Shown one piece after another: positions 35,271 to 43,286 of a stretch of 64,000 nt of DNA. How positions within the stretch are numbered: position 1 is the stretch's first letter; the number at the start of each line of letters is the position of its first letter. This stretch comes from Pyrinomonadaceae bacterium. Its GTDB lineage: Bacteria > Acidobacteriota > Blastocatellia > Pyrinomonadales > Pyrinomonadaceae. The position numbers were made by a program, and so were the translations under genes. The notes beneath the pieces were generated by a model. That model was not told the origin of the DNA. It saw only the letters and a program-made list of their open reading frames with translations, and made no database searches. The stretch spans positions 31,109 to 95,108 of the forward strand of contig JABARP010000004.1 in assembly GCA_019186825.1 (NCBI GenBank), given 5' to 3'.

Positions 35271-35999
35271 ATGAACCGTACGGTTTTTCTCATCGTCCTG
35301 CTGTCCGCCGTGTTTGCGCTCGCAACGCCCGGCTTTGCGGGCGACTACGCGACGCTGAATGTGATCGGCTTTTCAAAAGATGGCCGTTATCTAGCGTTCG
35401 AAGAATACGGCGTGCAGGACGGATCGGGGTTTCCTTACTCGAACGTCTACTTCATTGATGTAGAGAAAAATGCGTTCGCCGCGCCGAGCATCGCTGTTCG
35501 GATCACCAAGGAAATGGCGCCTGAAACGGTGGCACGGAAACGCGCCGTTACCCTCGCTGCGAAGGTTCTCACACGCTTCCGTATTGTCAAAGGCAACATC
35601 GGAAAGCTCGTGCTCTCACATCTGATGACCGATCTTACCTTTGAGGGATCGCCGGAAAAGGCCCCGACCGTTCGTTTTGCGGAAGAGATCGGCTCCTTGT
35701 ACCGTCGTGGGCATTATGAACTCTCTCTGACAAAGAAGCCGATCAAAACGAAAGGATGCGAAATATTCGAGGAAGATCCCAAGCTACTTGAACTTGGGAT
35801 CCGTGACCTAGACGCCGATACTTTTAAGTTCCTGCAGAAGGACACATCTCTTCCTGAAACTCGCGGTTGCGCCAACGACTATCGCATTCGCGATGTTTAT
35901 ATAAACAAGGGCTTTGTTGTTGTCTTCATTGGCGTTTTCACCCAAGGCTTCGAGGGGCCGGATATGCGCTATATGGCCGTTACCGGCAAGCTCAAATAG
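35271..35999 (+). CDS. Secreted DUF2259 protein
   Basis: The start is the ATG at 35271 because a signal peptide begins there (MNRTVFLIVLLSAVFALATPGFAG); the 35214 frame start lies in the ferritin gene. The 242-residue product matches the DUF2259 pattern, with 'VIGFSKDGRYLAFEEYGVQDGSGFPYSNVYFIDV' near residues 30-62. It is predicted to be periplasmic or secreted. Members have no known role. It is closely spaced between the ferritin-like and GNAT genes, so it is probably in the same operon. Confidence 0.88.
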   Translation: MNRTVFLIVLLSAVFALATPGFAGDYATLNVIGFSKDGRYLAFEEYGVQDGSGFPYSNVYFIDVEKNAFAAPSIAVRITKEMAPETVARKRAVTLAAKVLTRFRIVKGNIGKLVLSHLMTDLTFEGSPEKAPTVRFAEEIGSLYRRGHYELSLTKKPIKTKGCEIFEEDPKLLELGIRDLDADTFKFLQKDTSLPETRGCANDYRIRDVYINKGFVVVFIGVFTQGFEGPDMRYMAVTGKLK

Positions 36000-36005
36000 T
36001 ACTGG

Positions 36006-36527
36006 ATGACGATAGCCGAAACTGAGAGGCTCCTGGTCCGCGAACTCGACGCCGAAGCTGACGCCGAATTCGTTCACGAACTGCTGAACACGCCCGCATT
36101 CCTGCATTACATTGGCGACCGAGGCGTCCGTTCGGTCGAACAAGCGCGTACCTTTATCGATGAACGCTATCGAGCGAGCTACAGAGATCACGGGTATGGC
36201 CTGTATCTCGTCGCTCTCCGCAATGGTGATGGTGCGTCCGGCCAGCCGATCGGTATCTGCGGCTTCGTGAAACGCGACCACCTGGAGCATCCGGACATCG
36301 GATTTGCTTTCCTGCCGGAGTTCGAAGGTCGCGGTTTCGGATTTGAGTCTGCCGACGCAATGTTGAGTTTCGGGCGTGAGTCGCTCGGTTTTCAGAAAGT
36401 CCTTGCGATCACATCGCAGGACAACGACAGTTCAGGTAAACTTCTCATCAAACTCGGCTTTGCCTTCACCAAAAACATTACAACCCCGGAAGGCGAAGTT
36501 CTAAAGCTCTACGAGATCACCTTATGA
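36006..36527 (+). CDS. GNAT-family N-acetyltransferase (RimJ-like)
   Basis: A 173-residue acetyltransferase. It opens with 'TERLLVRELDAEADAEFV', the classic start of RimJ/RimL-like proteins, and has 'GICGFVKRDHLEHPDIGFAFLPEFEGRGFGFESADAML', in which the R-G-x-G-F-x-S variant of the acetyl-CoA pyrophosphate loop lies at about 110-115. It may acetylate a protein N-terminus or a small amine; the substrate is unknown. Its last bases overlap the start of lpxI by four (ATGA), so the two are translationally coupled. Confidence 0.92.
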   Translation: MTIAETERLLVRELDAEADAEFVHELLNTPAFLHYIGDRGVRSVEQARTFIDERYRASYRDHGYGLYLVALRNGDGASGQPIGICGFVKRDHLEHPDIGFAFLPEFEGRGFGFESADAMLSFGRESLGFQKVLAITSQDNDSSGKLLIKLGFAFTKNITTPEGEVLKLYEITL

Positions 36528-37348
36528 ACTACGGCCTTATTGCCGGCAACGGCCAATTCCCTTTTCTCGTACTCGAAGGAGCGAGGGCCCAGGGCGTCGA
36601 CCTTTCCGTAGTTGCGATCAAAGAGGAAACGGATCCGCGCCTTGCCGACCTTGCCGGCGATGCGGAGTGGGTCGGGATAGGCCAGTTGGGAAAGATGATC
36701 GCGTATTTCAAGAAACGCGGCGTCACAAAGGTAATAATGGCGGGTCAGGTCAAGCACGTCCAGATCTTCTCGGGTGCAATGCCGGATATGCGCATGGTGA
36801 AGATGCTCTGGCAACTGCCCCGACGCAACACCGATGCACTCATCGGCGGAGTCGCGAAGGAACTTGCAAAGGAAGGCATCGAGCTGATCGACTCGACATA
36901 TTTTATAAAGGACAAGCTCGCACCCGCCGGTGTGCTCACGCGCCGAAAGCCCTCGGACGAAGAGCTCGCGAATATCGAATACGGTCTATTTGTCGCGAAT
37001 GAGATCGCCCGGCTCGACCTTGGGCAGACGATCGTAGTCCGAGGCCGCGCCTGCGTCGCTGTCGAAGCAATGGAAGGCACGGATGAGACGATCCTCCGGG
37101 CGGGTAAGCTCGCTAAAGGCAAGCTGACGGTCGTAAAGGTCGCAAAACCAGGCCAGGATATGCGTTTTGACGTACCGGTCATCGGCGTCCCGACCATAGA
37201 GAATATGATCGCGGCCGGTGCGACCTGCCTTTCCATCACGACGGGAAAGACCCTCATCTTTGACCGCGAAGAGCTGATCAAGCTCGCCGACCGGCAAAAG
37301 ATCTCGATCGTTGGCTCGCCCGAAACAAATTATGCCGAAAACTCGTAA
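36524..37348 (+). CDS. lpxI: UDP-2,3-diacylglucosamine pyrophosphatase LpxI
   Basis: A 274-residue LpxI (DUF1009). The N-terminal domain opens 'YGLIAGNGQFPFLVLEGAR', and 'GVTKVIMAGQVKH' near 67-79 and 'VVRGRACVAVEAMEGTDE' near 171-188 are family blocks, as is the 'PVIGVPTIENM' segment near 222-232. It hydrolyses UDP-2,3-diacylglucosamine to lipid X in lipid A synthesis and substitutes for LpxH. Together with lpxK it confirms lipopolysaccharide-type outer membrane lipid. It is coupled to the GNAT gene. The remaining lipid A genes are outside the window. Confidence 0.95.
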   Translation: MNYGLIAGNGQFPFLVLEGARAQGVDLSVVAIKEETDPRLADLAGDAEWVGIGQLGKMIAYFKKRGVTKVIMAGQVKHVQIFSGAMPDMRMVKMLWQLPRRNTDALIGGVAKELAKEGIELIDSTYFIKDKLAPAGVLTRRKPSDEELANIEYGLFVANEIARLDLGQTIVVRGRACVAVEAMEGTDETILRAGKLAKGKLTVVKVAKPGQDMRFDVPVIGVPTIENMIAAGATCLSITTGKTLIFDREELIKLADRQKISIVGSPETNYAENS

Positions 37349-37404
37349 AAGCACTCGATACTTCGGCCCCACGAGGGAAGAAAAGCATTAATTTAGGAGA
37401 AACA

Positions 37405-39045
37405 ATGAAAAAGCATCTTTACGGACTTTTAGTTATTGCTGTGCTTGCGGCCCAGACCGCGTTTGCTCAGACACAGCCAAAGCCGATCCGGATCACGCCC
37501 GCCGAACGCAAGGCGGTTGAGGGTGTTACGGCTAAGCAGCTCAGCGATTATCTGCACTTTGTCGCTTCCGACGAAATGGAAGGCCGCGACACGCCTTCGC
37601 GTGGACTCGATACGACTGCGAAGTTCATCGGCATGAACCTCTCGCGATGGGGCTTCAAACCGGCCGGTGACGACGGAACTTATTATCAAAAGATCGCTCT
37701 GCGATCGGAGACGGCTGATGCCGATTCAAATAGCTTTAAGGTTGGCGATACGACGTACAAGTTCAATGAGGACTACTTCCGCCTTGCTGGTAACATTTCG
37801 GTCTCAGGCCCGCTCGTTTTTGTGGGCGACGGCTGGATGGTCAAATCAAAAGGCATTGACGCTTATAAAGGCGTAGATGTAAGCGGCAAGATCGTCGTCA
37901 TTTACTCGAAGGCTCCGGCACGCGGCATCAACGGGATGGCACTTCCCGCGGGCGTGACCCAAGCCGACCTTAAGCCGGAAGCAAAAGGCGTCGATTGGGC
38001 TGACCCGACGACCTATGCAAAATCAAAGGGAGCCAAAGGACTCATTACGATCGCAGGCCCGCAGCTCGTCAACTTCTGGCCACGGCTGAAGGGTTTTCTT
38101 GGCCGCGAAAGGGTCTCGCCCGAGAAGCTCGAAACGGGCGGGCAACAGGCAGATCCGAATTTCCCGGTGCTGCTTCTCTCAAGCCCTGCCGGCGAGGCTC
38201 TCGTTGGCGGTAAGGAGAAGCTCGATGCGGGAACGGCATTTGAGATCGGAAAAGATGTAGCGATAACTGCCGGCGCAAAGGTCGAGACCAAGTGGACGCA
38301 GAACGTTGTCGCCCTTTGGGAAGGCAGCGATCCGGTCCTTAAGAAAGAGATGGTCGCGATCGGTGCCCACTATGACCACGACGGAGTAAGGCCTGATGCC
38401 CCGGGGCCGGACAAGATCTGGAACGGCGCGGATGATGACGGCTCCGGCACGGTCGCCGTACTCTCGATCGCCGAAGCCCTTGCTCATTCTGCTATCAAGC
38501 CGAAGCGTTCGATACTTTTTGTATGGCATTGCGGCGAAGAAAAGGGACTCTGGGGAAGCGAATATTTCAATAAGTTCCCTACGGTCGATATCAAGCAGGT
38601 CGTCGCTCAGCTCAACATCGATATGATCGGCCGCAGCAAGCCCGCAGGCGATACCGACCCGAAAGATGCTGAACTTTCCGGCCCGAATATGATCTACGTG
38701 ATCGGCAAAGATATGATGTCTTCGACGCTCGGCAACATTGTCAGCGGCGTGAATTCCGCATACCTGAAGATGGATTACGACACGCGTTATGACGACCCGA
38801 ACGATAAGAATCGCTTCTTCTTCCGTTCGGATCACTTCAACTACGCACAGAACGGCATCCCCGTAACCTTCTGGTTTGACGGCGTGCATGTCGATTATCA
38901 CCAGCCGAGCGACACCGCCGACAAGATCGACTATGTGAAGATGGAGAAGGTTACGCGTACCATTATGCTTACGCTCTTCAAACTCGCCGATCTGAAGGTT
39001 CGCCCGGCGATCGACAAGGAACTGCCGAAGGAGCTGCGACGATAG
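37405..39045 (+). CDS. Secreted M28-family zinc aminopeptidase with PA domain
   Basis: A 546-residue exported peptidase with signal peptide (cleaved near AFAQ, residue 22). A PA (protease-associated) insert lies at about 115-260. The M28 catalytic core is at about 300-530, with His-Tyr-Asp-His (zinc ligand His and Asp) near 326-329, 'GADDDGSGTVAVLSIAEAL' near 345-362, 'HCGEEKGLWGSEYF' near 378-391 with the catalytic Glu pair, and a final His near 516. It cleaves N-terminal residues from peptides outside the cytoplasm. A TTAGGAGAAA ribosome site precedes the ATG. A palindromic element follows the gene. Confidence 0.93.
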   Translation: MKKHLYGLLVIAVLAAQTAFAQTQPKPIRITPAERKAVEGVTAKQLSDYLHFVASDEMEGRDTPSRGLDTTAKFIGMNLSRWGFKPAGDDGTYYQKIALRSETADADSNSFKVGDTTYKFNEDYFRLAGNISVSGPLVFVGDGWMVKSKGIDAYKGVDVSGKIVVIYSKAPARGINGMALPAGVTQADLKPEAKGVDWADPTTYAKSKGAKGLITIAGPQLVNFWPRLKGFLGRERVSPEKLETGGQQADPNFPVLLLSSPAGEALVGGKEKLDAGTAFEIGKDVAITAGAKVETKWTQNVVALWEGSDPVLKKEMVAIGAHYDHDGVRPDAPGPDKIWNGADDDGSGTVAVLSIAEALAHSAIKPKRSILFVWHCGEEKGLWGSEYFNKFPTVDIKQVVAQLNIDMIGRSKPAGDTDPKDAELSGPNMIYVIGKDMMSSTLGNIVSGVNSAYLKMDYDTRYDDPNDKNRFFFRSDHFNYAQNGIPVTFWFDGVHVDYHQPSDTADKIDYVKMEKVTRTIMLTLFKLADLKVRPAIDKELPKELRR

Positions 39046-39077
39046 GTTAGGAACTGCGTCCTTACGGACGGAAATCG

Positions 39078-39128
39078 CGCCACGAATTCACGAATTGCCT
39101 CGGGCATTAAATTCGTGAATCCGTGGCG
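39078..39128. repeat. Long inverted repeat between two convergent genes
   Basis: Two 19-base arms starting CGCCACGAATTCACGAATT pair with one mismatch around a 13-base loop. It lies 33 bases after the M28 gene and 7 bases before the end of rsmI. It is either a two-way terminator without a T-run or one copy of a dispersed REP-like palindrome. Confidence 0.75.
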
Positions 39129-39134
39129 AAACCT

Positions 39135-39974
39135 TTAACGCTCCTTTTGCGACTGGAGCATGCGGTACGCTTCGGCTCGCGCGAGCCCGAATTCCTTTGC
39201 CGCCTTTCTCATCGCGGCACGGCGGTCGAGACCTTCTCTCTCAAGTTCTACGACGCGTTCTACGAACTTATCCGGCTCCGAGGAAAGGTGCAGATGCTCC
39301 CCGCTTGCCCGCTCGATGACAACGACGAATTCACCCTTCGCCACATTCTCTTCGTAGTACTTCGCAAGATCACTGAGTCTGCCGCGGCGTGTCTCTTCGT
39401 GCAGTTTTGTGAGTTCGCGTGCAGCGGCCGCGTTTCGGTCACCAAGCACGGCGGCACAGTCCTTTAGCGAGCCTGCGACCCGATGCGGTGCTTCGTAAAA
39501 GATAAGAGTCGCAGGTATATCGGCAACCTCTGCCAAACGTCGTCGCCGTTCGCCGCTCTTTGACGGCAGAAATCCGCCGAACAAGAGCGCGTCTGTCGCA
39601 AGTCCCGACGTTACAGCCGCAAGTACGAACGCGCACGCTCCGGGAATCGCGATCACATTTGCTCCCGCCTCGACCGCTCGTCCGACGATCTTGAACCCCG
39701 GGTCGCAAATTCCCGGCATGCCCGCATCGGAAACAACCGCAATCGAGGCCCCGGCGGCGAGCTTCTTCGCAAGTTCTTCTGCGCGAGCATCCTCGTTATG
39801 CTCATGATAGCTCACGAGCTTTGTCGAAATTTCGTAATGCGAGAGCAGCTTGCGCGTGTGGCGAGTGTCTTCGCAAGCGATGATATCGACGGAGCGCAGG
39901 ACGTCGAGTCCGCGGATCGTGATATCCGCAAGATTTCCGATCGGTGTAGCAACTAGATAGAGGGTTCCGGGCAT
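39135..39974 (-). CDS. rsmI: 16S rRNA (cytidine-1402-2'-O)-methyltransferase
   Basis: A 279-residue SPOUT-unrelated tetrapyrrole-methylase-like enzyme, counted from the ATG at 39974 ('MPGTLYLVATPIGNLADIT'); a GTG at 39992 would add six residues. Hallmarks are 'ATPIGNLADIT', the 'ACEDTRHTRKLL' block near 33-44, 'VSDAGMPGICDPG' near 82-94, and 'GGFLPSKSGER' near 133-143. It methylates C1402 of 16S rRNA in the decoding centre. rsmE, another 16S methyltransferase, is in the window at 58946. A C-terminal extension 'LDRRAAMRKAAKEFGLARAEAYRML' is a helical HTH-like tail. Confidence 0.95.
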   Translation of the reverse strand: MPGTLYLVATPIGNLADITIRGLDVLRSVDIIACEDTRHTRKLLSHYEISTKLVSYHEHNEDARAEELAKKLAAGASIAVVSDAGMPGICDPGFKIVGRAVEAGANVIAIPGACAFVLAAVTSGLATDALLFGGFLPSKSGERRRRLAEVADIPATLIFYEAPHRVAGSLKDCAAVLGDRNAAAARELTKLHEETRRGRLSDLAKYYEENVAKGEFVVVIERASGEHLHLSSEPDKFVERVVELEREGLDRRAAMRKAAKEFGLARAEAYRMLQSQKER

Positions 39975-40040
39975 TCGTAGTTTAGGATACACGATTGGCG
40001 CTCGAAAAAATGGATTTCGCGAACAGCTCGGTGGCAGGAC

Positions 40041-40073
40041 AAGAGAAAGAGGCTGCCTTATTCAGACAGCCTC
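40041..40073 (-). terminator. Intrinsic terminator after the Gly/Asn-rich protein gene
   Basis: GAGGCTG pairs with CAGCCTC around an 11-base loop. On the minus strand the stem is followed by TTTCTCTT. Confidence 0.65.
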
Positions 40074-40099
40074 GAGCTCCTCCATTTTCAGTTGTCAGG

Positions 40100-40699
40100 T
40101 TAGAAAGGCCACCAGCTCGGCAATCGATAGTTGCGGTTGTTCCGCCGCTGCGGATAGTTGCGGTTATTCCGGTTGTTGCGATAGTACCCACCGTTGTAGT
40201 TCAGTCCGTAAACGTCCGCGATGATACGAAGGTCGTTCGAGATCGGATCCCAATGGTTGTAGAGATAACCGCCGTTGCGTGAGCGACCGAGCGACATCTC
40301 GATCTGGTTGCCGATGTCGAGTACGCGGCGCGCTGCGTCGTAGCTGTTATCGAGATTGCGGCCCCTGCCGAATTTGTCTTCAAAACGGCTCGCTGCCTTT
40401 GCGAAATCGTCTGCAAGATTCTCGATGTTGTCGCCGTAGTACCCACGATTGTTCTGATTGTCGGTAACGCGTTCAAAGCTCTTTGCACGCTGCTTCAGAT
40501 CGCGAACGGTATTCTCGATGTTGCCGTAGTAGCCGTTATTGCCGTAGCGGCCATTGCCATAGCGTCCGTTGTTGCCATACCGGCCGTTTCCGTATCCGCC
40601 ATTGCCGTAACCGCCGTACTGTGCAGAAGCAACCGCCGGCAGTGCGACCACCACCAACGAAAGTGCCAACCCCGCGACCAAATTCTTAAATGTTCTCAT
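40100..40699 (-). CDS. Secreted protein with Gly/Asn/Tyr-rich repeats
   Basis: A 199-residue protein with a signal peptide (cleavage near ASAQ, residue 27). Then comes a low-complexity block of about eight G-Y-G-N / G-R-Y-G-N units (28-60), a helical core (about 61-150) with 'VRDLKQRAKSFERV' and 'DFAKAASRFEDKF' helices, and a Tyr/Asn/Arg-rich tail ending RLPSWWPF. Similar architectures occur as unnamed secreted proteins of Acidobacteria. The function is unknown; the repetitive tail suggests binding or self-assembly. The repeats are also visible in DNA as a GTAGC/GCCGTA-rich pattern. Confidence 0.8.
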   Translation of the reverse strand: MRTFKNLVAGLALSLVVVALPAVASAQYGGYGNGGYGNGRYGNNGRYGNGRYGNNGYYGNIENTVRDLKQRAKSFERVTDNQNNRGYYGDNIENLADDFAKAASRFEDKFGRGRNLDNSYDAARRVLDIGNQIEMSLGRSRNGGYLYNHWDPISNDLRIIADVYGLNYNGGYYRNNRNNRNYPQRRNNRNYRLPSWWPF

Positions 40700-40918
40700 T
40701 TCCTTCTCCTAAAAAGTACGTATTAGGCAATGGTCTTCATTGCTCGGAATGATAGAGAGCAAGAGGCGTGCCACAACTATTTCGTGGAGGCGGAACTGTC
40801 GCTAAATACTTGTAATTGTTGACGTTATGAAGATCAGCAGTTGAACTGCTCAGTGATGCAGTGAAGGTGATCGCAGGCCGCGGCTATACGGCTTGGTTCG
40901 CCTGGCGATACGAAATCG

Positions 40919-42388
40919 TCAGTCCTCAACTCCGAGGGCATTCGCCGCGCAGAGCGTTCCGCCTGTCGCGACCTTCCCTTTGAGGTCGTCGCGTTTATCG
41001 ACCGAGTCGAGCAGTTTTTTCCGCAACTCTCTGACAGTAATATTCGGCGAATGCGCGCTGATCAAAGCCGCAACGCCGGAGACGAACGGAGTCGCCATCG
41101 ACGTGCCCGATACCTCGCGATATTCGTTGCCAAGCCAGGTAGAGAGAATGTCCTTGCCGGGCGCGGCAAGATCGACGGTCTTGACGCCAAAGTTTGAAAA
41201 CGAGGTCAGGCCATCATTCCGATCGACAGCAGCGACGCTGATGAGATTCGGGAGTTTGTAGCTCGACGGATAATGCGGCCACGAATCCGTGTTTGAACCG
41301 TCGTTTCCGGCAGCGGCGACAAAGAGAATTCCCGCGTCACCGGCGGCTTTTATCGTGTCCTTTAGGGCGCGTGAATTCGTTGTTGAGCCCCAGCTAGCAC
41401 TAATAACACGAATGTTGACACCCGCTCTTTTACGGTCGATCGCGTAGTTGATCGCCTCGATAGCCTTTTCCGTACTGCCGGTTCCGCCGCGGCCAAGGAA
41501 TTTCAGCGGCATTATCTTGACGTTCCAATTAACGCCCGCGATGCCGATACCGTTGTTGCCGACGGCACCGATGATCCCGGCGCAATGCGTTCCGTGCCCG
41601 TTGTCGTCCATCGGGTCACTAATGAGCGTGCCCATCTTCGCTTCTAGAGCCGGGCGACCGTCGATCAACGTGGCGTCATATCCGTTAACATCGTCGATGG
41701 AACCAAGTTCATCGTCGTAATATCGCGCCACGTTATCCGGACGCGTCCAGATATTATCGGCAAGGTCAGAGTGATTGTAATCGACGCCGCTATCGAGAAC
41801 CGCAACGACAACTTCCGCACTTCCCTTAGAGACCTGCCACGCTTTCAGCGCATCGATATCCGCACGTTTGGTCCCGCCGTTCTGCCCAAGATTATTGAGA
41901 GCCCATTGTTCGGCAAAATTCGGATCGTTCGGCAAATTCGGCTGGTTCTCTCGGTAAAGGAGGTCACGCAGGGCATCCTTTTGGATCGGATCGTCAAGCT
42001 TTATGGTGATATTCGCCTCGGCGTACTCAACGTTCGGAAGAGAGGAATATTGCTTTGCGACCGTCTCGGCGTCGGCATCATCGAGGTCGTCGATGACGAC
42101 AAGGCCATTCACCGCCTCGATCTCATCATCGACACGGTCGTTATTTGCGAAGGCGATCTCGCGAATACGATCAAGCGTCGTGCCTTGTTTGAATCGTACA
42201 AGAACTTCCGGCGGCGCCGCATCGACACGAGGCTGGTTCACAACGTTCGTCTGCCGAACGCGTTCGACATCCTGCTGGCGTTCGACCTTCAGACTCGTAG
42301 CCATGCGGTCGATCCGTCCGAGAACGGCCGCAAAGCTGATCAAAACGACCGCCAAACCGATGTGTATCCAGATATTGCTGCGATTCAT
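40919..42388 (-). CDS. S8 family serine peptidase (subtilase)
   Basis: A 489-residue exported subtilase. It has an N-terminal signal or anchor (about 6-22), a propeptide-like region (about 60-130, 'EVLVRFKQGTTLDRIREIAFANN' and 'LVVIDDLDD'), and the catalytic triad Asp199 (VLDSGVDYNH), His265 (NGHGTHCAG) and Ser430 (SGTSMATP). The domain is complete and ends near 480 with a Cys-containing tail. It degrades proteins outside the cytoplasm. A second subtilase is at 54013, similar in the triad and spacing. It is separated from its upstream neighbour by 28 bases. Confidence 0.94.
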   Translation of the reverse strand: MNRSNIWIHIGLAVVLISFAAVLGRIDRMATSLKVERQQDVERVRQTNVVNQPRVDAAPPEVLVRFKQGTTLDRIREIAFANNDRVDDEIEAVNGLVVIDDLDDADAETVAKQYSSLPNVEYAEANITIKLDDPIQKDALRDLLYRENQPNLPNDPNFAEQWALNNLGQNGGTKRADIDALKAWQVSKGSAEVVVAVLDSGVDYNHSDLADNIWTRPDNVARYYDDELGSIDDVNGYDATLIDGRPALEAKMGTLISDPMDDNGHGTHCAGIIGAVGNNGIGIAGVNWNVKIMPLKFLGRGGTGSTEKAIEAINYAIDRKRAGVNIRVISASWGSTTNSRALKDTIKAAGDAGILFVAAAGNDGSNTDSWPHYPSSYKLPNLISVAAVDRNDGLTSFSNFGVKTVDLAAPGKDILSTWLGNEYREVSGTSMATPFVSGVAALISAHSPNITVRELRKKLLDSVDKRDDLKGKVATGGTLCAANALGVED

Positions 42389-42416
42389 AACGCCCTCGCT
42401 TGCACGCGCTTTTTTC

Positions 42417-42695
42417 TTATTCTACGACGAAATTCTGTCCTTCAAAACGAAAAAGACGGAGTTGGTCGCTCGATGCGCGATACTCGTAAGTTTTCCCACC
42501 AAACGAAAAGTGCAGTTTCCAACCCGGCGTGATCATCATCATCGACATTTCGCCATCAACAGGTGCGCCGAGCGATCCATTCGGAAAGTCTGCGTCATCG
42601 ACACCATCAAGCGAAATTTGGGCTGCGTCGATCCCAAGCCGGTGCGCGAGGTCACGCTTCGCCCGGTCAATCGTCTTTTCTTTCGTTTGCTGCAT
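42417..42695 (-). CDS. Small hypothetical protein, 92 residues
   Basis: A 92-residue soluble protein without a signal. The N-terminal helix ('KTIDRAKRDLAHRLGIDAAQISLDGV') is followed by a beta-rich part with 'DADFPNGSLGAPVDGEMSMMMITPGWKLHF' and 'GGKTYEYRASSDQLRLFRF'. This helix-then-beta pattern recurs as an unnamed small family, but I cannot name it. It is transcribed leftward upstream of the subtilase gene, and DUF2085 lies 27 bases further upstream, so the four genes may share a transcript. Confidence 0.72.
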   Translation of the reverse strand: MQQTKEKTIDRAKRDLAHRLGIDAAQISLDGVDDADFPNGSLGAPVDGEMSMMMITPGWKLHFSFGGKTYEYRASSDQLRLFRFEGQNFVVE

Positions 42696-42722
42696 CTTTC
42701 TACTTTTACGCTACGTCCGGGG

Positions 42723-43262
42723 TCAAAGTTCCTGTTGTTTCGTAAACCGTTTCCAGGTGAAATTTCGGGTGATCTCGACGGTCGCGGGTACGATAAATGT
42801 CGAACATGCGGCGCCGAGGATGAGGCCGGTAATAAATCGCGAAAGAAAGGTGTTCTCCCAAATGCCGAAGAATGTCAGAGCCCAGTCAATAGCGATCGGA
42901 ACGCACGCGGCAAAGAGCCAAACCTTCGACACCGGCTCGATCTCGTCGATCTTTCGCCATAGCGGATAGATCAGATACCCGAGAACCAGTCCGAAATACA
43001 CGCCGAAACATCGCGAGCAGACGCCAAAAGGTTCCCCGTCGATAAAGAAACTTCTCGAAGGGATCTGATGGCAAATATAGCTGAAAAATTTATAGAGCGG
43101 TGCGGAGAGCTGCGTCATCCCGTCGGCCTTAGCGATCGGCGGCACTAGAATGAGCACGAGCCAGAACATGACGACTCCCAGTCCGACGATCCATACGCGC
43201 AGGGCCTGGCGGCGAAATTGTGCCGCGATCACCTGCGGAATGTATTCCTCGGATGCCGCCAT
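42723..43262 (-). CDS. DUF2085 membrane protein
   Basis: A 179-residue inner-membrane protein with about four spans (25-45, 75-105 region, 118-140, 145-165). The DUF2085 hallmark is clear: 'YICHQIPSRSFFIDGEPFGVCSRCFGVYFG' at about 63-92, with the Cys-His pair and the C-S-R-C motif that could bind metal. The role is unknown. It lies 24 bases after ppsA on the same strand. Confidence 0.9.
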   Translation of the reverse strand: MAASEEYIPQVIAAQFRRQALRVWIVGLGVVMFWLVLILVPPIAKADGMTQLSAPLYKFFSYICHQIPSRSFFIDGEPFGVCSRCFGVYFGLVLGYLIYPLWRKIDEIEPVSKVWLFAACVPIAIDWALTFFGIWENTFLSRFITGLILGAACSTFIVPATVEITRNFTWKRFTKQQEL

Positions 43263-43286
43263 GATCTGACTAGCCGAAAAGGACAG

